DNA of 64,000 bases from UBA4416 sp036676295 (GTDB lineage: Bacteria; Bacteroidota; Bacteroidia; B-17B0; Aurantibacillaceae), in the NCBI GenBank assembly GCA_036676295.1, contig JAKFDE010000027.1, positions 186,001 to 250,000 of the forward strand, in the 5' to 3' direction. This document shows, in pieces, positions 33,753-42,372 of the stretch (positions within the stretch are counted from its first letter, which is position 1; every line of letters starts with the position of its first letter). Under the pieces are notes generated by a model that worked only from the letters and a program-made list of their open reading frames with translations, made no database searches and was not told the origin of the DNA. A program made the translations under genes and the position numbers.

Positions 33753-35954
33753 GTGTCTGACATTATAACATATAATAGAAGATTTTTAATACTTGTTTTA
33801 ATATTAAGATTAGTATTCGTACAAACCTCTGTCAATGCGCAGAACCTTGTACGATATGATCTTCATATAACAGATACCATTGTTAATTATACCGGAAAAA
33901 GTAAAAAAGCGATTGCTATCAATGGAAAAATCCCAGGCCCTAAACTCGAATTTACTGAAGGAGACACTGCATTAATTTATGTACATAATCATATGCATCA
34001 TGAAACTTCCATTCACTGGCATGGATTAATACTTCCTAATGAACAAGATGGGGTTCCTTATTTAACTACAGCACCAACAAAACCTCATTCAACACATTTA
34101 TATAAATTTCCAATAAAGCAAAACGGAACCTATTGGTATCACTCACACACCATGCTACAGGAACAAGTTGGTATGTATGGGGCGTTCATTATTCGCAAAA
34201 AAGAATCAGCGCAAATTTCTGAACATACCGTTTTATTGTCAGATTGGAGTGACGAAAATCCAAACCAGATTGAAAGATCATTACATAATGCTACTGATTG
34301 GTATGGTATAAAGAAAAAAGCCACACAAAATTATGGAGCCGCTATTAAGGAAGGCTACTTCAAAACAAAACTTGAGAATGAGTGGAAAAGAATGCACGCG
34401 ATGGACGTAAGTGATGTGTATTATGAACGTTTTTTTGTCAATGGCTTAACCGATGAAGAGTTGAAACCTGAAAAGCCCGGAGACAAAATCAGGTTGAGGG
34501 TAATCAATGGGAGTTCGTCAACTTATTTCTGGCTTACTTATGGTGGAGGAAAAATAACGGTTATTGCCTCAGACGGAGAAGATGTTGTTCCTGTAGAGGT
34601 TGACAGACTCATAGTGGGTGTTTCAGAAACCTACGATGTTTTAGTAGATGTTCCTAAAGACAGTATTTCTCAAGAATTTCTTGCAACATCTGAAGACAGG
34701 ATCGGGCATGCTTCAGTTTGGATTGGGAACGGAATGAAACAGCTTGCAAATCCTTTAAAAACATTGAAGTACTTTGAAGGAATGAAGATGATGAACGATA
34801 TGATGCGTGTGAATGGAAACATGCGTGATATGGGCATGAATATGAGCTTGCAACAAATGGATATGAATGCTGTTATGTACCCCGAAATAGTTGATCAAAA
34901 TAAAAATACAGAGCATAGCGAACACGGTCATGATTCTACCCATAGTGATTTAGTGACGCTAAATTATGCCATGTTGAAAGCTCCAAAAAAAACGACCCTG
35001 CCGGATGTACCTGTAAATAATTATCATTTCACTCTTACAGGCAATATGAATCGCTATGTATGGACAATGGATGACAAAACAATATCCGAAACTGATAAAA
35101 TTATAATTAAGCAAGGAGAGATTACCCGAATCGTTTTGACAAATAATTCAATGATGCGCCATCCAATGCACTTGCATGGTCATTACTTCAGAGTACTAAA
35201 TGGGCAAGGCGAATATTCGCCTTTGAAAAATGTATTGGACATCATGCCAATGGAAACAGATACCATAGAGTTCTTTAATTCCGCGTATGGAGATTGGTAT
35301 TTTCATTGTCATATTTTATATCATATGATGAGTGGCATGGGTAAAATATTTACTTATCAAAACTCACCGGCTAACACACAAATTGGAGATCCAAAGAAAG
35401 CATTAAAAAAAGTTTATCAGGACGACAAGCGATTTTATTCTTCCGCTGAAATAGCGTTGGAAAGTACCGGCAGCGATGGAGAAATTGCATTCGCTAATAC
35501 TCGATGGCTAGTACAAACTGAATGGAGGCTTGGTTTAAATGATGCTAAAGGCTATGAGTCTGAAAGCCATATTGGAAGATATTTAGACAAAAAACAATTT
35601 CTATTAGCTTACTCTGGCTGGGATTATCGTTACAGAAACTCAATCGAATCAGAAAAAAATATTTTTGGGCAAACAAATACAAAGGATAAAAGAGGTGTTG
35701 TCTGTCTCGGAATTCAATATACGTTGCCGTGGTTTATCGTTGCAGATGCAAGAGTAGACCACACAGGCAATGTTAGGTTATCATTATCAAGAGATGATAT
35801 ACCGCTCTCATCAAGACTTCGTGCTTGGGGAATGCTAAACAGTGACCTTGAATACAGTGCCGGATTAAAATATATTTTAACAAAATACATTTCTATTTCC
35901 AGTCATTATGATAGCGATATGGGACTTGGTGCCGGACTCACCATCACATACTAG
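33753..35954 (+). CDS. Multicopper oxidase fused to a CopB-like domain
   Basis: A 733-residue two-part protein. GTG at 33753 is followed by a basic signal peptide ending near VNAQ (residue 30). The cupredoxin part (about 31-545) has all four copper motifs: HWH (88-90), HSH (130-132), HPMHLHGH (470-477) and HCHILYHMMSGM (518-529), so T1, T2 and T3 sites look complete. A Met/His-rich segment lies at about 344-400 (KMMNDMMRVNGNMRDMGMNM). Residues about 560-733 resemble the CopB outer-membrane barrel (WRLGLNDAKGYESES, GLGAGLTITY). The inferred role is oxidation of Cu(I) to Cu(II) at the outer membrane. In many other bacteria CopA and CopB are separate proteins. Confidence 0.9.
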   Translation: MSDIITYNRRFLILVLILRLVFVQTSVNAQNLVRYDLHITDTIVNYTGKSKKAIAINGKIPGPKLEFTEGDTALIYVHNHMHHETSIHWHGLILPNEQDGVPYLTTAPTKPHSTHLYKFPIKQNGTYWYHSHTMLQEQVGMYGAFIIRKKESAQISEHTVLLSDWSDENPNQIERSLHNATDWYGIKKKATQNYGAAIKEGYFKTKLENEWKRMHAMDVSDVYYERFFVNGLTDEELKPEKPGDKIRLRVINGSSSTYFWLTYGGGKITVIASDGEDVVPVEVDRLIVGVSETYDVLVDVPKDSISQEFLATSEDRIGHASVWIGNGMKQLANPLKTLKYFEGMKMMNDMMRVNGNMRDMGMNMSLQQMDMNAVMYPEIVDQNKNTEHSEHGHDSTHSDLVTLNYAMLKAPKKTTLPDVPVNNYHFTLTGNMNRYVWTMDDKTISETDKIIIKQGEITRIVLTNNSMMRHPMHLHGHYFRVLNGQGEYSPLKNVLDIMPMETDTIEFFNSAYGDWYFHCHILYHMMSGMGKIFTYQNSPANTQIGDPKKALKKVYQDDKRFYSSAEIALESTGSDGEIAFANTRWLVQTEWRLGLNDAKGYESESHIGRYLDKKQFLLAYSGWDYRYRNSIESEKNIFGQTNTKDKRGVVCLGIQYTLPWFIVADARVDHTGNVRLSLSRDDIPLSSRLRAWGMLNSDLEYSAGLKYILTKYISISSHYDSDMGLGAGLTITY

Positions 35955-35986
35955 TTAAGCTTAAGAAAATATAATTAAAAAATATA

Positions 35987-36029
35987 AAAAGCCATAGGCG
36001 TTAAATAAAATAACGTTTATGGCTTTTTC
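35987..36029 (+). terminator. Rho-independent terminator after the copper operon
   Basis: AAAAGCCATAGGCGTTA pairs with TAACGTTTATGGCTTTT, with two G-U pairs, around an AT-rich loop of about 7 nt. A T-run follows at 36025-36029. It lies 33 nt past the oxidase stop. Confidence 0.85.
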
Positions 36030-36130
36030 GTTGCGCGAGAGTTTACCAATATTCTTGCCGCTGCATTACAAATGCAGCGGAGCTAATTTAAAATCATGAT
36101 CATTTTAAAAACTTATTCCTCATAAAGTAA

Positions 36131-36164
36131 AAAAGCCGTTCCGAATATTTCGGAACGGCTTTTT
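36131..36164. terminator. Bidirectional rho-independent terminator
   Basis: GCCGTTCCGAA/TTCGGAACGGC (36135-36145 and 36149-36159) is an 11-bp stem with a 3-nt loop and A and T runs. It ends the minus-strand sucC operon at 36184. Confidence 0.9.
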
Positions 36165-36183
36165 AAAATTACATTTTATACTA

Positions 36184-36669
36184 TTAGTACTGAGAAAAAC
36201 CTTGTTTATCAGTTACTTTATGTTCGATCAATAAACCTACGCAAGCTGCTTCCATTGGTTTATGTTTGTCTGCCTCTGTAGCTCCTTTTGGAACAGTTAC
36301 TTCAATAATTAACTGACGTGTAGCAGTACTTTGAAATTCAAATAATGATTCGTTCTCAGCGGCTGCATTATCAAATAATAACTCACTGGTACGAGCATCA
36401 AAAATTTTATAATTCACTTTATCGCCAATCGTTGTTTCGCAACACACATTGATACGGTAATCCATACCTTTATAAATAACGCAACGAATTTTAGAAGTCA
36501 TTCCCTGGTTAAATAACCCACTTTTTGATTGTGCGTTATAGATCCAATTGGTATTACCGTTTTTGGTTTCTGTTACACAGTATTTTCTATGAAACTGCCC
36601 GCAAACACTAGTTTGTGAAAACAGGATAGTAGAGCTTAAAATGAATAGAGTTAAAAATATCTTTGTCAT
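36184..36669 (-). CDS. Exported protein of unknown function
   Basis: A 161-residue protein with a signal peptide (MTKIFLTLFILSSTILFSQ). It has seven Cys in the mature part (GQFHRKYCV, IRCVIY, VCCETT and MEAACVGL among them), a two-strand pattern RTSELLFDNAAAENESLFEF, and TRQLIIEVTVPK. This suggests a small beta-sandwich with disulfides. No family is recognised. It is the last gene of the sucC operon, 8 nt after the lipoprotein gene, so it may be a paired partner of that lipoprotein. Confidence 0.75.
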   Translation of the reverse strand: MTKIFLTLFILSSTILFSQTSVCGQFHRKYCVTETKNGNTNWIYNAQSKSGLFNQGMTSKIRCVIYKGMDYRINVCCETTIGDKVNYKIFDARTSELLFDNAAAENESLFEFQSTATRQLIIEVTVPKGATEADKHKPMEAACVGLLIEHKVTDKQGFSQY

Positions 36670-36677
36670 AACTGTAA

Positions 36678-37577
36678 TTATTTAGTTAATGTATATGAGT
36701 TTCTGATTGCCTTAATTTTGTCAACAATAACTTTATATTGTTCTGCTGTTAATGAAAGTTCTTTACCACCACCTAATATCTTTTTAGATTTATCAGTAGA
36801 AGTAATTGTAGCAGCATCTTTTTCTCCAATTTTATTAAACTCAGCTTGTAATTCTACAAACTGTGTAATAACTGAAGCTACACTAGGATCGCTTTCATAT
36901 TTTTTCAAAAACTCAATTAAATTATCTAAGGTATATTTTTGATCCGCTAAGCGTTCAACAACCGGACTTTTAGCATCGTACTTAGCTAAATTAGTAGCAA
37001 TGTATAAACTTTCAATCCATCCACCGGCAACAACTAATGATAATGTTGGTCCTTGTTTACTGCTTTCTAAAGTTTCGAAAGATGTAAAATAAACATCATC
37101 CGTAATTACTGATAATGAATCAGGATTACCAATATTTCCTTCTAAACGTTTTAAAACTTCAGGTTTAATTGCTGCTGAAACACCAATTTGATCACCTAAT
37201 TGCTTCACTACTTTAAAGTATCTTAAAGCTTCTGTACCAATTTCAAAAATACTGCAGTAGCTTAAGTCGCAACTGTAAATACCAAAGTTTAAAGCTTTTG
37301 CTTTATTATCAGTATAATTTTTTTGGTTATCAGGGCTATTTAAGAAACTTACATTTTTATTGTTCTTTCCGCCAACCATTTTAATAAAGGTCAACATTTC
37401 ACCCGGAGATGGAACTTGAAAAAATGTTTCAGTAACCTGAGTCGTCTGAACTTCTGTTTGAGTAGAATCAATAGCAGAAATATCCTCAGATCCTTCTGTT
37501 TTATCTCCACCACATGAAACCAGCATTAAGCTAGCTGCTAAAGGAGCCAATAAAAAATAGTTGCGTTTCATAATCAT
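36678..37577 (-). CDS. Lipoprotein of unknown function
   Basis: A 299-residue lipoprotein. The lipobox is LMLVSCGG with Cys at about 22; the first Met is at 37577, and a second in-frame Met (37571) is equally good. A Thr/Gln/Ser-rich linker follows, then a helical domain from about 55 (FFQVPSPGEMLTFIKMVGG) to the end. The domain's alternating hydrophobic helices (ALNFGIYSCDLSYCSIFEIG, GGWIESLYIATNLAK) suggest a soluble helical bundle. No family is recognised. It is encoded between sucC and the cysteine-rich exported protein and is probably transcribed with both. Confidence 0.82.
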   Translation of the reverse strand: MIMKRNYFLLAPLAASLMLVSCGGDKTEGSEDISAIDSTQTEVQTTQVTETFFQVPSPGEMLTFIKMVGGKNNKNVSFLNSPDNQKNYTDNKAKALNFGIYSCDLSYCSIFEIGTEALRYFKVVKQLGDQIGVSAAIKPEVLKRLEGNIGNPDSLSVITDDVYFTSFETLESSKQGPTLSLVVAGGWIESLYIATNLAKYDAKSPVVERLADQKYTLDNLIEFLKKYESDPSVASVITQFVELQAEFNKIGEKDAATITSTDKSKKILGGGKELSLTAEQYKVIVDKIKAIRNSYTLTK

Positions 37578-37598
37578 ATATGTGTTTTTTTCTATTTA

Positions 37599-38792
37599 TT
37601 AGTTTGCAATTAATTTAGCTACTAAGTCAGCTGCTTCCTGCAATTGTATAGCCGAATAAACTTTTAATCCTGATTCGTCAATTAATTTTTTAGCAGCTTC
37701 AGCATTTGTACCTTGTAAACGAACAATAATAGGAACATTAATCGTGCCCATATTTTTGTAAGCATCAATAACACCTTGCGCAACTCTGTCGCAACGAACA
37801 ATACCACCGAAAATATTTACTAAAATTGCTTTTACGTTTTTATCTCCTAAAATAATATGAAATGCTTTTTCAACACGCTCAGCATTAGCAGTACCACCAA
37901 CATCTAAGAAGTTAGCTGGTTCTCCACCTGATAATTTAATAATATCCATTGTAGCCATTGCTAAACCTGCACCATTAACCATACAACCAACGTTACCGTC
38001 TAATTTCACATAGTTTAAGTCTGCTTTACGAGCTTGAACATCAACAGGATTTTCTTCTGTTTCATCACGCATTTCTTCAATATCCTTATGACGGTATAAA
38101 GCATTATCATCAATAGATACTTTAGCATCTACTGCAATGATTTTATCATCAGATGTTTTTAGAACCGGGTTAATTTCAAACATTGAAGAATCAATAGAAT
38201 CGTAAGCTTTGTACAAAGCTGATACGAATTTTGTCATTTCTTTAAACGCGTTTCCACTTAAACCTAAGTTAAAAGCTACTTTACGACATTGAAAATCACG
38301 TAAACCAACTTTAGGATCAACTTCTTCTTTCCAAATTAAATGAGGTGTTTTTTCAGCAACCTCTTCAATATCCATTCCACCTTCGGTACTGTACATAATG
38401 ATATTACGGCCAGTTGAACGGTTCAATAAAATACTCATATAAAACTCTTTAGTAGGAGTTGCACCCGGATAATACACATCCTGAGCCACTAATACTTTGC
38501 TTACTAATTTGCCTTCTGCACTGGTTTGAGGAGTTATTAAGTGCATACCAATAATATTTGTAGCTACTTCTTTTACTTTATCTAAATTTGGAGCAAACTT
38601 CACCCCACCACCTTTACCACGGCCACCTGCATGAATTTGAGCTTTAACCACAACGCCTTCACACTTATATGTTTCCATAATTTGTTTAGCAGCTGCAACA
38701 GCTTGTTCTGGAGTATGGGCAACAATTCCTTCTTGAATAGCTACACCGAAACTTTTTAAAATACTTTTACCTTGATATTCGTGAATGTTCAT
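37599..38792 (-). CDS. sucC: Succinyl-CoA ligase, beta subunit
   Basis: A 397-residue ATP-grasp subunit of succinyl-CoA synthetase, which makes ATP or GTP from succinyl-CoA in the TCA cycle. The start MNIHEYQGKSILKSFGV is the family N-terminus. GGRGKGGGVKFA, EINPVLKT and the closing NIFGGIVRCDRVAQGVI are diagnostic. The alpha subunit sucD is not adjacent, so it lies elsewhere. The gene has its own promoter (38821-38850) and leads an operon with a lipoprotein and a Cys-rich exported protein, which is an unusual pairing for a TCA gene. Confidence 0.95.
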   Translation of the reverse strand: MNIHEYQGKSILKSFGVAIQEGIVAHTPEQAVAAAKQIMETYKCEGVVVKAQIHAGGRGKGGGVKFAPNLDKVKEVATNIIGMHLITPQTSAEGKLVSKVLVAQDVYYPGATPTKEFYMSILLNRSTGRNIIMYSTEGGMDIEEVAEKTPHLIWKEEVDPKVGLRDFQCRKVAFNLGLSGNAFKEMTKFVSALYKAYDSIDSSMFEINPVLKTSDDKIIAVDAKVSIDDNALYRHKDIEEMRDETEENPVDVQARKADLNYVKLDGNVGCMVNGAGLAMATMDIIKLSGGEPANFLDVGGTANAERVEKAFHIILGDKNVKAILVNIFGGIVRCDRVAQGVIDAYKNMGTINVPIIVRLQGTNAEAAKKLIDESGLKVYSAIQLQEAADLVAKLIAN

Positions 38793-38820
38793 AATAGTGT
38801 TTAGTTCTAAAATTTGCTCT

Positions 38821-38850
38821 CAAAAATAGGATTTTTATTGTAAAAGCAAA
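38821..38850 (-). promoter_or_regulatory. Bacteroidota -33/-7 promoter of sucC
   Basis: On the minus strand TTTG (38850-38847) is followed after 18 nt by TATTTTTG (38828-38821). This is the best two-part match in the window to the Bacteroidota promoter (TTTG, TAnnTTTG). Transcription would start near 38814 and give a leader of about 22 nt. Confidence 0.65.
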
Positions 38851-38884
38851 CATTTTTAACTAAAATAATTGAATTAAAGCCAGT

Positions 38885-40162
38885 TTAAATCTGATTCAAA
38901 AACGACTCCATGCAATCATAAACACCCATTAACTCTGTTTCGGTAATACAGTATGGAGGAATAAGATACAATACATTGCCCAAGGGCCTGATTATAATGG
39001 CATTTTTAAGGAAATAAGACGCGATGCTTTCTGAAGCTTTATTGAGATAATGTGTGTGTTCTTCCGTTTTTAACTCTAGTGCCAAAACAGTTCCTAAACT
39101 TCTGATATCTGCTAATTTTGAATGATTCTTATGCTTAGCAACAAATTGAACGTTTAATGCCGATATTGATCTGATCTGAGTCCAGGTTTCTTCTTTTTCC
39201 ATGAGATCCATACTGGCCAATGCAGCCGAACAAGCTGTTGGATTAGCAGTGTAGCTGTGTCCATGAAAAAAAGTTTTTGTTTTATCATCGCTCACGCAAG
39301 CCTCATAAATAAATTGAGCGCAACTCGTAACTCCCAAAGGCATATACCCCCCGGTTAATCCTTTTGACAAACAAATAATATCGGGTTTACATGTTAAATG
39401 ATTACTGGCAAAAAACTCCCCTGTTCGTCCAAAACCCGTCATTACTTCATCGGCAATACAAACAATTTGGTTCGATTGACAAATAGAAATGAGTTCATCT
39501 AAATACTTTGCTTCATACATTAACATGCCGGCGGCTCCCTGAACTAAAGGTTCAAAAATAAATCCGGCAATATCATCGTGGTTTGTGAACCAGGTTTGTA
39601 AAGTGGCTTTTAATTGTTCAATGTTTTCCTCTGTTGGCAAGGGAATATGAATGACATCAAATAACAAATTTTCAAAAGCATTGTTAAATACATTGCGCGC
39701 ACCAACACTCATGCCTCCAAAAGTATCGCCATGGTAGGCATTTTCAAAGGCAATGAATTTTTTTTTATGAATGCCCTGGTTATGCCAGTATTGCATTACC
39801 ATCTTTAACCCTACTTCAACCGCCGTAGAACCATTATCAGAATAAAATATTTTAGATTGATTGGCCGGTAAATGCCCTATCAAACGTTCAGCCAAATTAA
39901 CAGCCGGTTCATGTGTGAATGAACTAAAAATAGCATGTTCTAATGTATGTAACTGTTCGCTTACTTTTTGTGAAATATAAGGATGACAATGGCCATGTAA
40001 ATTAACCCACCAGGATGAAATGCCATCCAGTAATTTATTTCCATCCACATCATAAAAATAAGCACCTTCTCCTCTCACAATATGAATTGGAGCCTCTGCA
40101 TACTTTAAATGTGTGAAAGGATGCCAAACATGTTGCTGATCTTTTTTTATGGTTGAATTCAA
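38885..40162 (-). CDS. bioA: Adenosylmethionine-8-amino-7-oxononanoate aminotransferase
   Basis: A 425-residue class III aminotransferase for the third step of biotin synthesis, converting KAPA to DAPA. The N-terminus VWHPFTHLKYAEAP, the substrate motif GISSWWVNLHGHCHP, and the PLP Lys in CLSKGLTGGYMPLGVT (residue about 255) are diagnostic. The start is TTG at 40162, giving MNSTIKKDQQHVWHPFT; no ATG fits close by. The other bio genes are not in this window, which is common in Bacteroidota. It is 92 nt upstream of sucC and has its own -7 box at 40190-40197. Confidence 0.92.
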   Translation of the reverse strand: MNSTIKKDQQHVWHPFTHLKYAEAPIHIVRGEGAYFYDVDGNKLLDGISSWWVNLHGHCHPYISQKVSEQLHTLEHAIFSSFTHEPAVNLAERLIGHLPANQSKIFYSDNGSTAVEVGLKMVMQYWHNQGIHKKKFIAFENAYHGDTFGGMSVGARNVFNNAFENLLFDVIHIPLPTEENIEQLKATLQTWFTNHDDIAGFIFEPLVQGAAGMLMYEAKYLDELISICQSNQIVCIADEVMTGFGRTGEFFASNHLTCKPDIICLSKGLTGGYMPLGVTSCAQFIYEACVSDDKTKTFFHGHSYTANPTACSAALASMDLMEKEETWTQIRSISALNVQFVAKHKNHSKLADIRSLGTVLALELKTEEHTHYLNKASESIASYFLKNAIIIRPLGNVLYLIPPYCITETELMGVYDCMESFLNQI

Positions 40163-40189
40163 TGGATGAAATTGAGGTAAAATAATTTA

Positions 40190-40197
40190 CAAAAGTA
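40190..40197 (-). promoter_or_regulatory. Bacteroidota -7 box for bioA
   Basis: The minus strand reads TACTTTTG, matching TAnnTTTG. It is about 28 nt before the TTG start, predicting a leader of about 20 nt. No -33 TTTG is visible. Confidence 0.45.
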
Positions 40198-40534
40198 CTA
40201 CTTTCTATTCTAATACTACATTTTAATTTTCAACTATAATGATAATACTAAAAGTTATTTGATATATCAAACAATTTTTATTTAAATCATTAAAATAAAT
40301 ACCGAATTATTTAAAATGCCTATAAACAGTAGCGTTCAAAGGACGATAATTTTTAAACGCCTTTTTTCGACGAATTATCTTTTACCATCAATCATTTATT
40401 TTTTGCCATTTACACGATTATTAATTGTCTTAACTTATAGTTTTATTACCTTTATGCTCAGTAACTACAATTGTTCTCAATTGCATCATATTGTTCCCTC
40501 AATTCATTGTTTAACATTTTAAAACAATAACAAG
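40198..40534. other. AT-rich non-coding gap
   Basis: The 372-bp gap between bioA and the SBBP-repeat gene, less the bioA box, holds AT-rich sequence without a convincing gene. A 68-codon frame at 40316-40522 has the hydrophobic composition expected by chance in such DNA. No repeat, terminator or clear -33/-7 promoter was seen. Confidence 0.55.
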
Positions 40535-42223
40535 ATGAAAAAGTTATCACTCATTACAGGTTTACTATTCAGCTGTTTAATGCATTCTCAAAATCCTACT
40601 TTTCAATGGGTAAAAAGTATAGGAGGTGCAACGTCTGAAAATGGAGTTCATTCTACCATGGATGGCTCAGGAAACATTTACACTATCGGTTCTTTTTATG
40701 GAACTGTAGATTTTGATCCCGGATCGGGAGAATCGATTTTAACGTCTCTAGGCGGAAAGGATATTTTTGTTCAAAAAATGGATGCCAATGGTAATTTTGC
40801 ATGGGTTAAACGAATGGGTGGATCAAACGAAGATATTGGAACATCCATTACTCTTGACAATGTAGGCGATATTTTAATTACAGGACATTTTAAAGGCATC
40901 GTTGATTTCAATCCTAATGCAGGTTACAATTATTTAGTATCTCAAGGAAGTACTGACATTTTTGTAGAGAAATTACATGGTGATGGTAATTTTGTGTGGG
41001 CAAAATCGTTGGGCGGAAGCTCTGCCGATTACGGAGGAACTATTAAATCGGATGAAACAGGAAATATATTTCTACTACAAAGCTATAGCGGATCTGCCGA
41101 TTTTAATCCCGGACGCGAAATTGTCACATTAACATCAAAAGGAGACCGGGATATTTGTCTGGAAAAGTTAAGTTCTTTTGGAACTTTCGAATGGGCAAAA
41201 AGCATAGGAGGTAATTTATTAGATGTAGGAAATTCTTTAACCCTAGATGCTTCAGGTAACTTGTACGTAACCGGTAACTTTAGAGGCACGGCTGATTTTG
41301 ACCCTAACACTTCCGTAACCGAATTAACCAGTTACGGAAATGAAGATGGATTTATAGAAAAATTTAACTCAAACGGAGATATCATGTGGGTAAAATATAT
41401 GAGCAGCATCGGACATGATGAGGGTGCCTCCATTACCGTAGATCTATCCGGAAATGTTTACACGACCGGTTCTTTTGAAGGAACACTTCATTATTTTAAT
41501 CCGGAATTAGGTAGCTCTATTTTAACTTCTGCGGGTGGATCAGACATGTATATTCAAAAAATAAATCCAAACGGAAATATTCTTTGGACAAAATCATATG
41601 GAGGAATTTATAATGAGTATGGTACCGGTATTTATGCCGACAATTTTAATAATATTCATGTATCAGCAGGTTTCAGTACAGCTACAGGATTTAATCCTTA
41701 TTTACGATCTATAAATTCCAATTTGGCTGAAAGCGTCTTCCTTCAAAAATATGATCTGGATGGAAATTTAATTTCTTTTGATGGCTTAGCAAGCAGTTCC
41801 TATATTGCTTTAAGCTCTATCGTTAGTGATTATTCAGGAAATATCTTTTTACTTGGTAAATATAAAGGAACTGTGGATTTTGATCCGGGTGAAGATCAAC
41901 ACTATTTAACCTCTACCGGAGATGATGCCATGTACGTTCTAAAATTAAGTCAAAATGTAACCAAAGTTAAAGAACCCGAGATCGATAATGATCAATTGAC
42001 CGTATATCCAAATCCGGCAAAAGATAAACTTACCATTAAACTTGGCAACACACTTGATCAGGTGAAAGTTGAACTTTTTGATCTTATAGGTAACCTGGTA
42101 TACTCCGAAAACAACACAGACACCAAGGAAATCAACATTGCCCTCAATCAACCCAATGGTGTTTATTTTATCAACATTGAATATAATGACAAGCGTGTAA
42201 TAAAAAGGTTGATCATTGAATAA
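40535..42223 (+). CDS. SBBP-repeat T9SS type A secreted protein
   Basis: A 562-residue secreted protein. The signal peptide is residues 1-18 (MKKLSLITGLLFSCLMHS). Then come about eight SBBP-like beta-propeller repeats of 45-60 residues, with the recurring pattern GNFVWAKSLGGSSADYG, SGNIYTIGSFYGTVDFDPG and DIFVQKMDANG. The C-terminal sorting domain begins near 485: LTVYPNPAKDKLTIKLG, VELFDLIGNLVYSE, NGVYFINIEYNDKRVIKRLIIE. The protein should be secreted by T9SS and attached to the surface. Its ligand is unknown. Confidence 0.9.
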   Translation: MKKLSLITGLLFSCLMHSQNPTFQWVKSIGGATSENGVHSTMDGSGNIYTIGSFYGTVDFDPGSGESILTSLGGKDIFVQKMDANGNFAWVKRMGGSNEDIGTSITLDNVGDILITGHFKGIVDFNPNAGYNYLVSQGSTDIFVEKLHGDGNFVWAKSLGGSSADYGGTIKSDETGNIFLLQSYSGSADFNPGREIVTLTSKGDRDICLEKLSSFGTFEWAKSIGGNLLDVGNSLTLDASGNLYVTGNFRGTADFDPNTSVTELTSYGNEDGFIEKFNSNGDIMWVKYMSSIGHDEGASITVDLSGNVYTTGSFEGTLHYFNPELGSSILTSAGGSDMYIQKINPNGNILWTKSYGGIYNEYGTGIYADNFNNIHVSAGFSTATGFNPYLRSINSNLAESVFLQKYDLDGNLISFDGLASSSYIALSSIVSDYSGNIFLLGKYKGTVDFDPGEDQHYLTSTGDDAMYVLKLSQNVTKVKEPEIDNDQLTVYPNPAKDKLTIKLGNTLDQVKVELFDLIGNLVYSENNTDTKEINIALNQPNGVYFINIEYNDKRVIKRLIIE

Positions 42224-42372
42224 TTTATTTGCATGTTAGACCGCTCCATTTACATCCTAAATATTAAAGTATTTGTTAATATACAGTAGCAAGTACTTTA
42301 ATATTTATGTTTTGAAGTAGTATATAAAATGATGGATTTACTATATTTATGGCCATAATTATAATTAAGGTC

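Noticed and set aside
40316..40522. A 68-codon frame in the gap upstream of the SBBP-repeat gene
   Set aside because: Composition is what random AT-rich DNA gives on translation (Leu, Ile, Phe, Ser), with no neighbouring operon and no recognisable domain.
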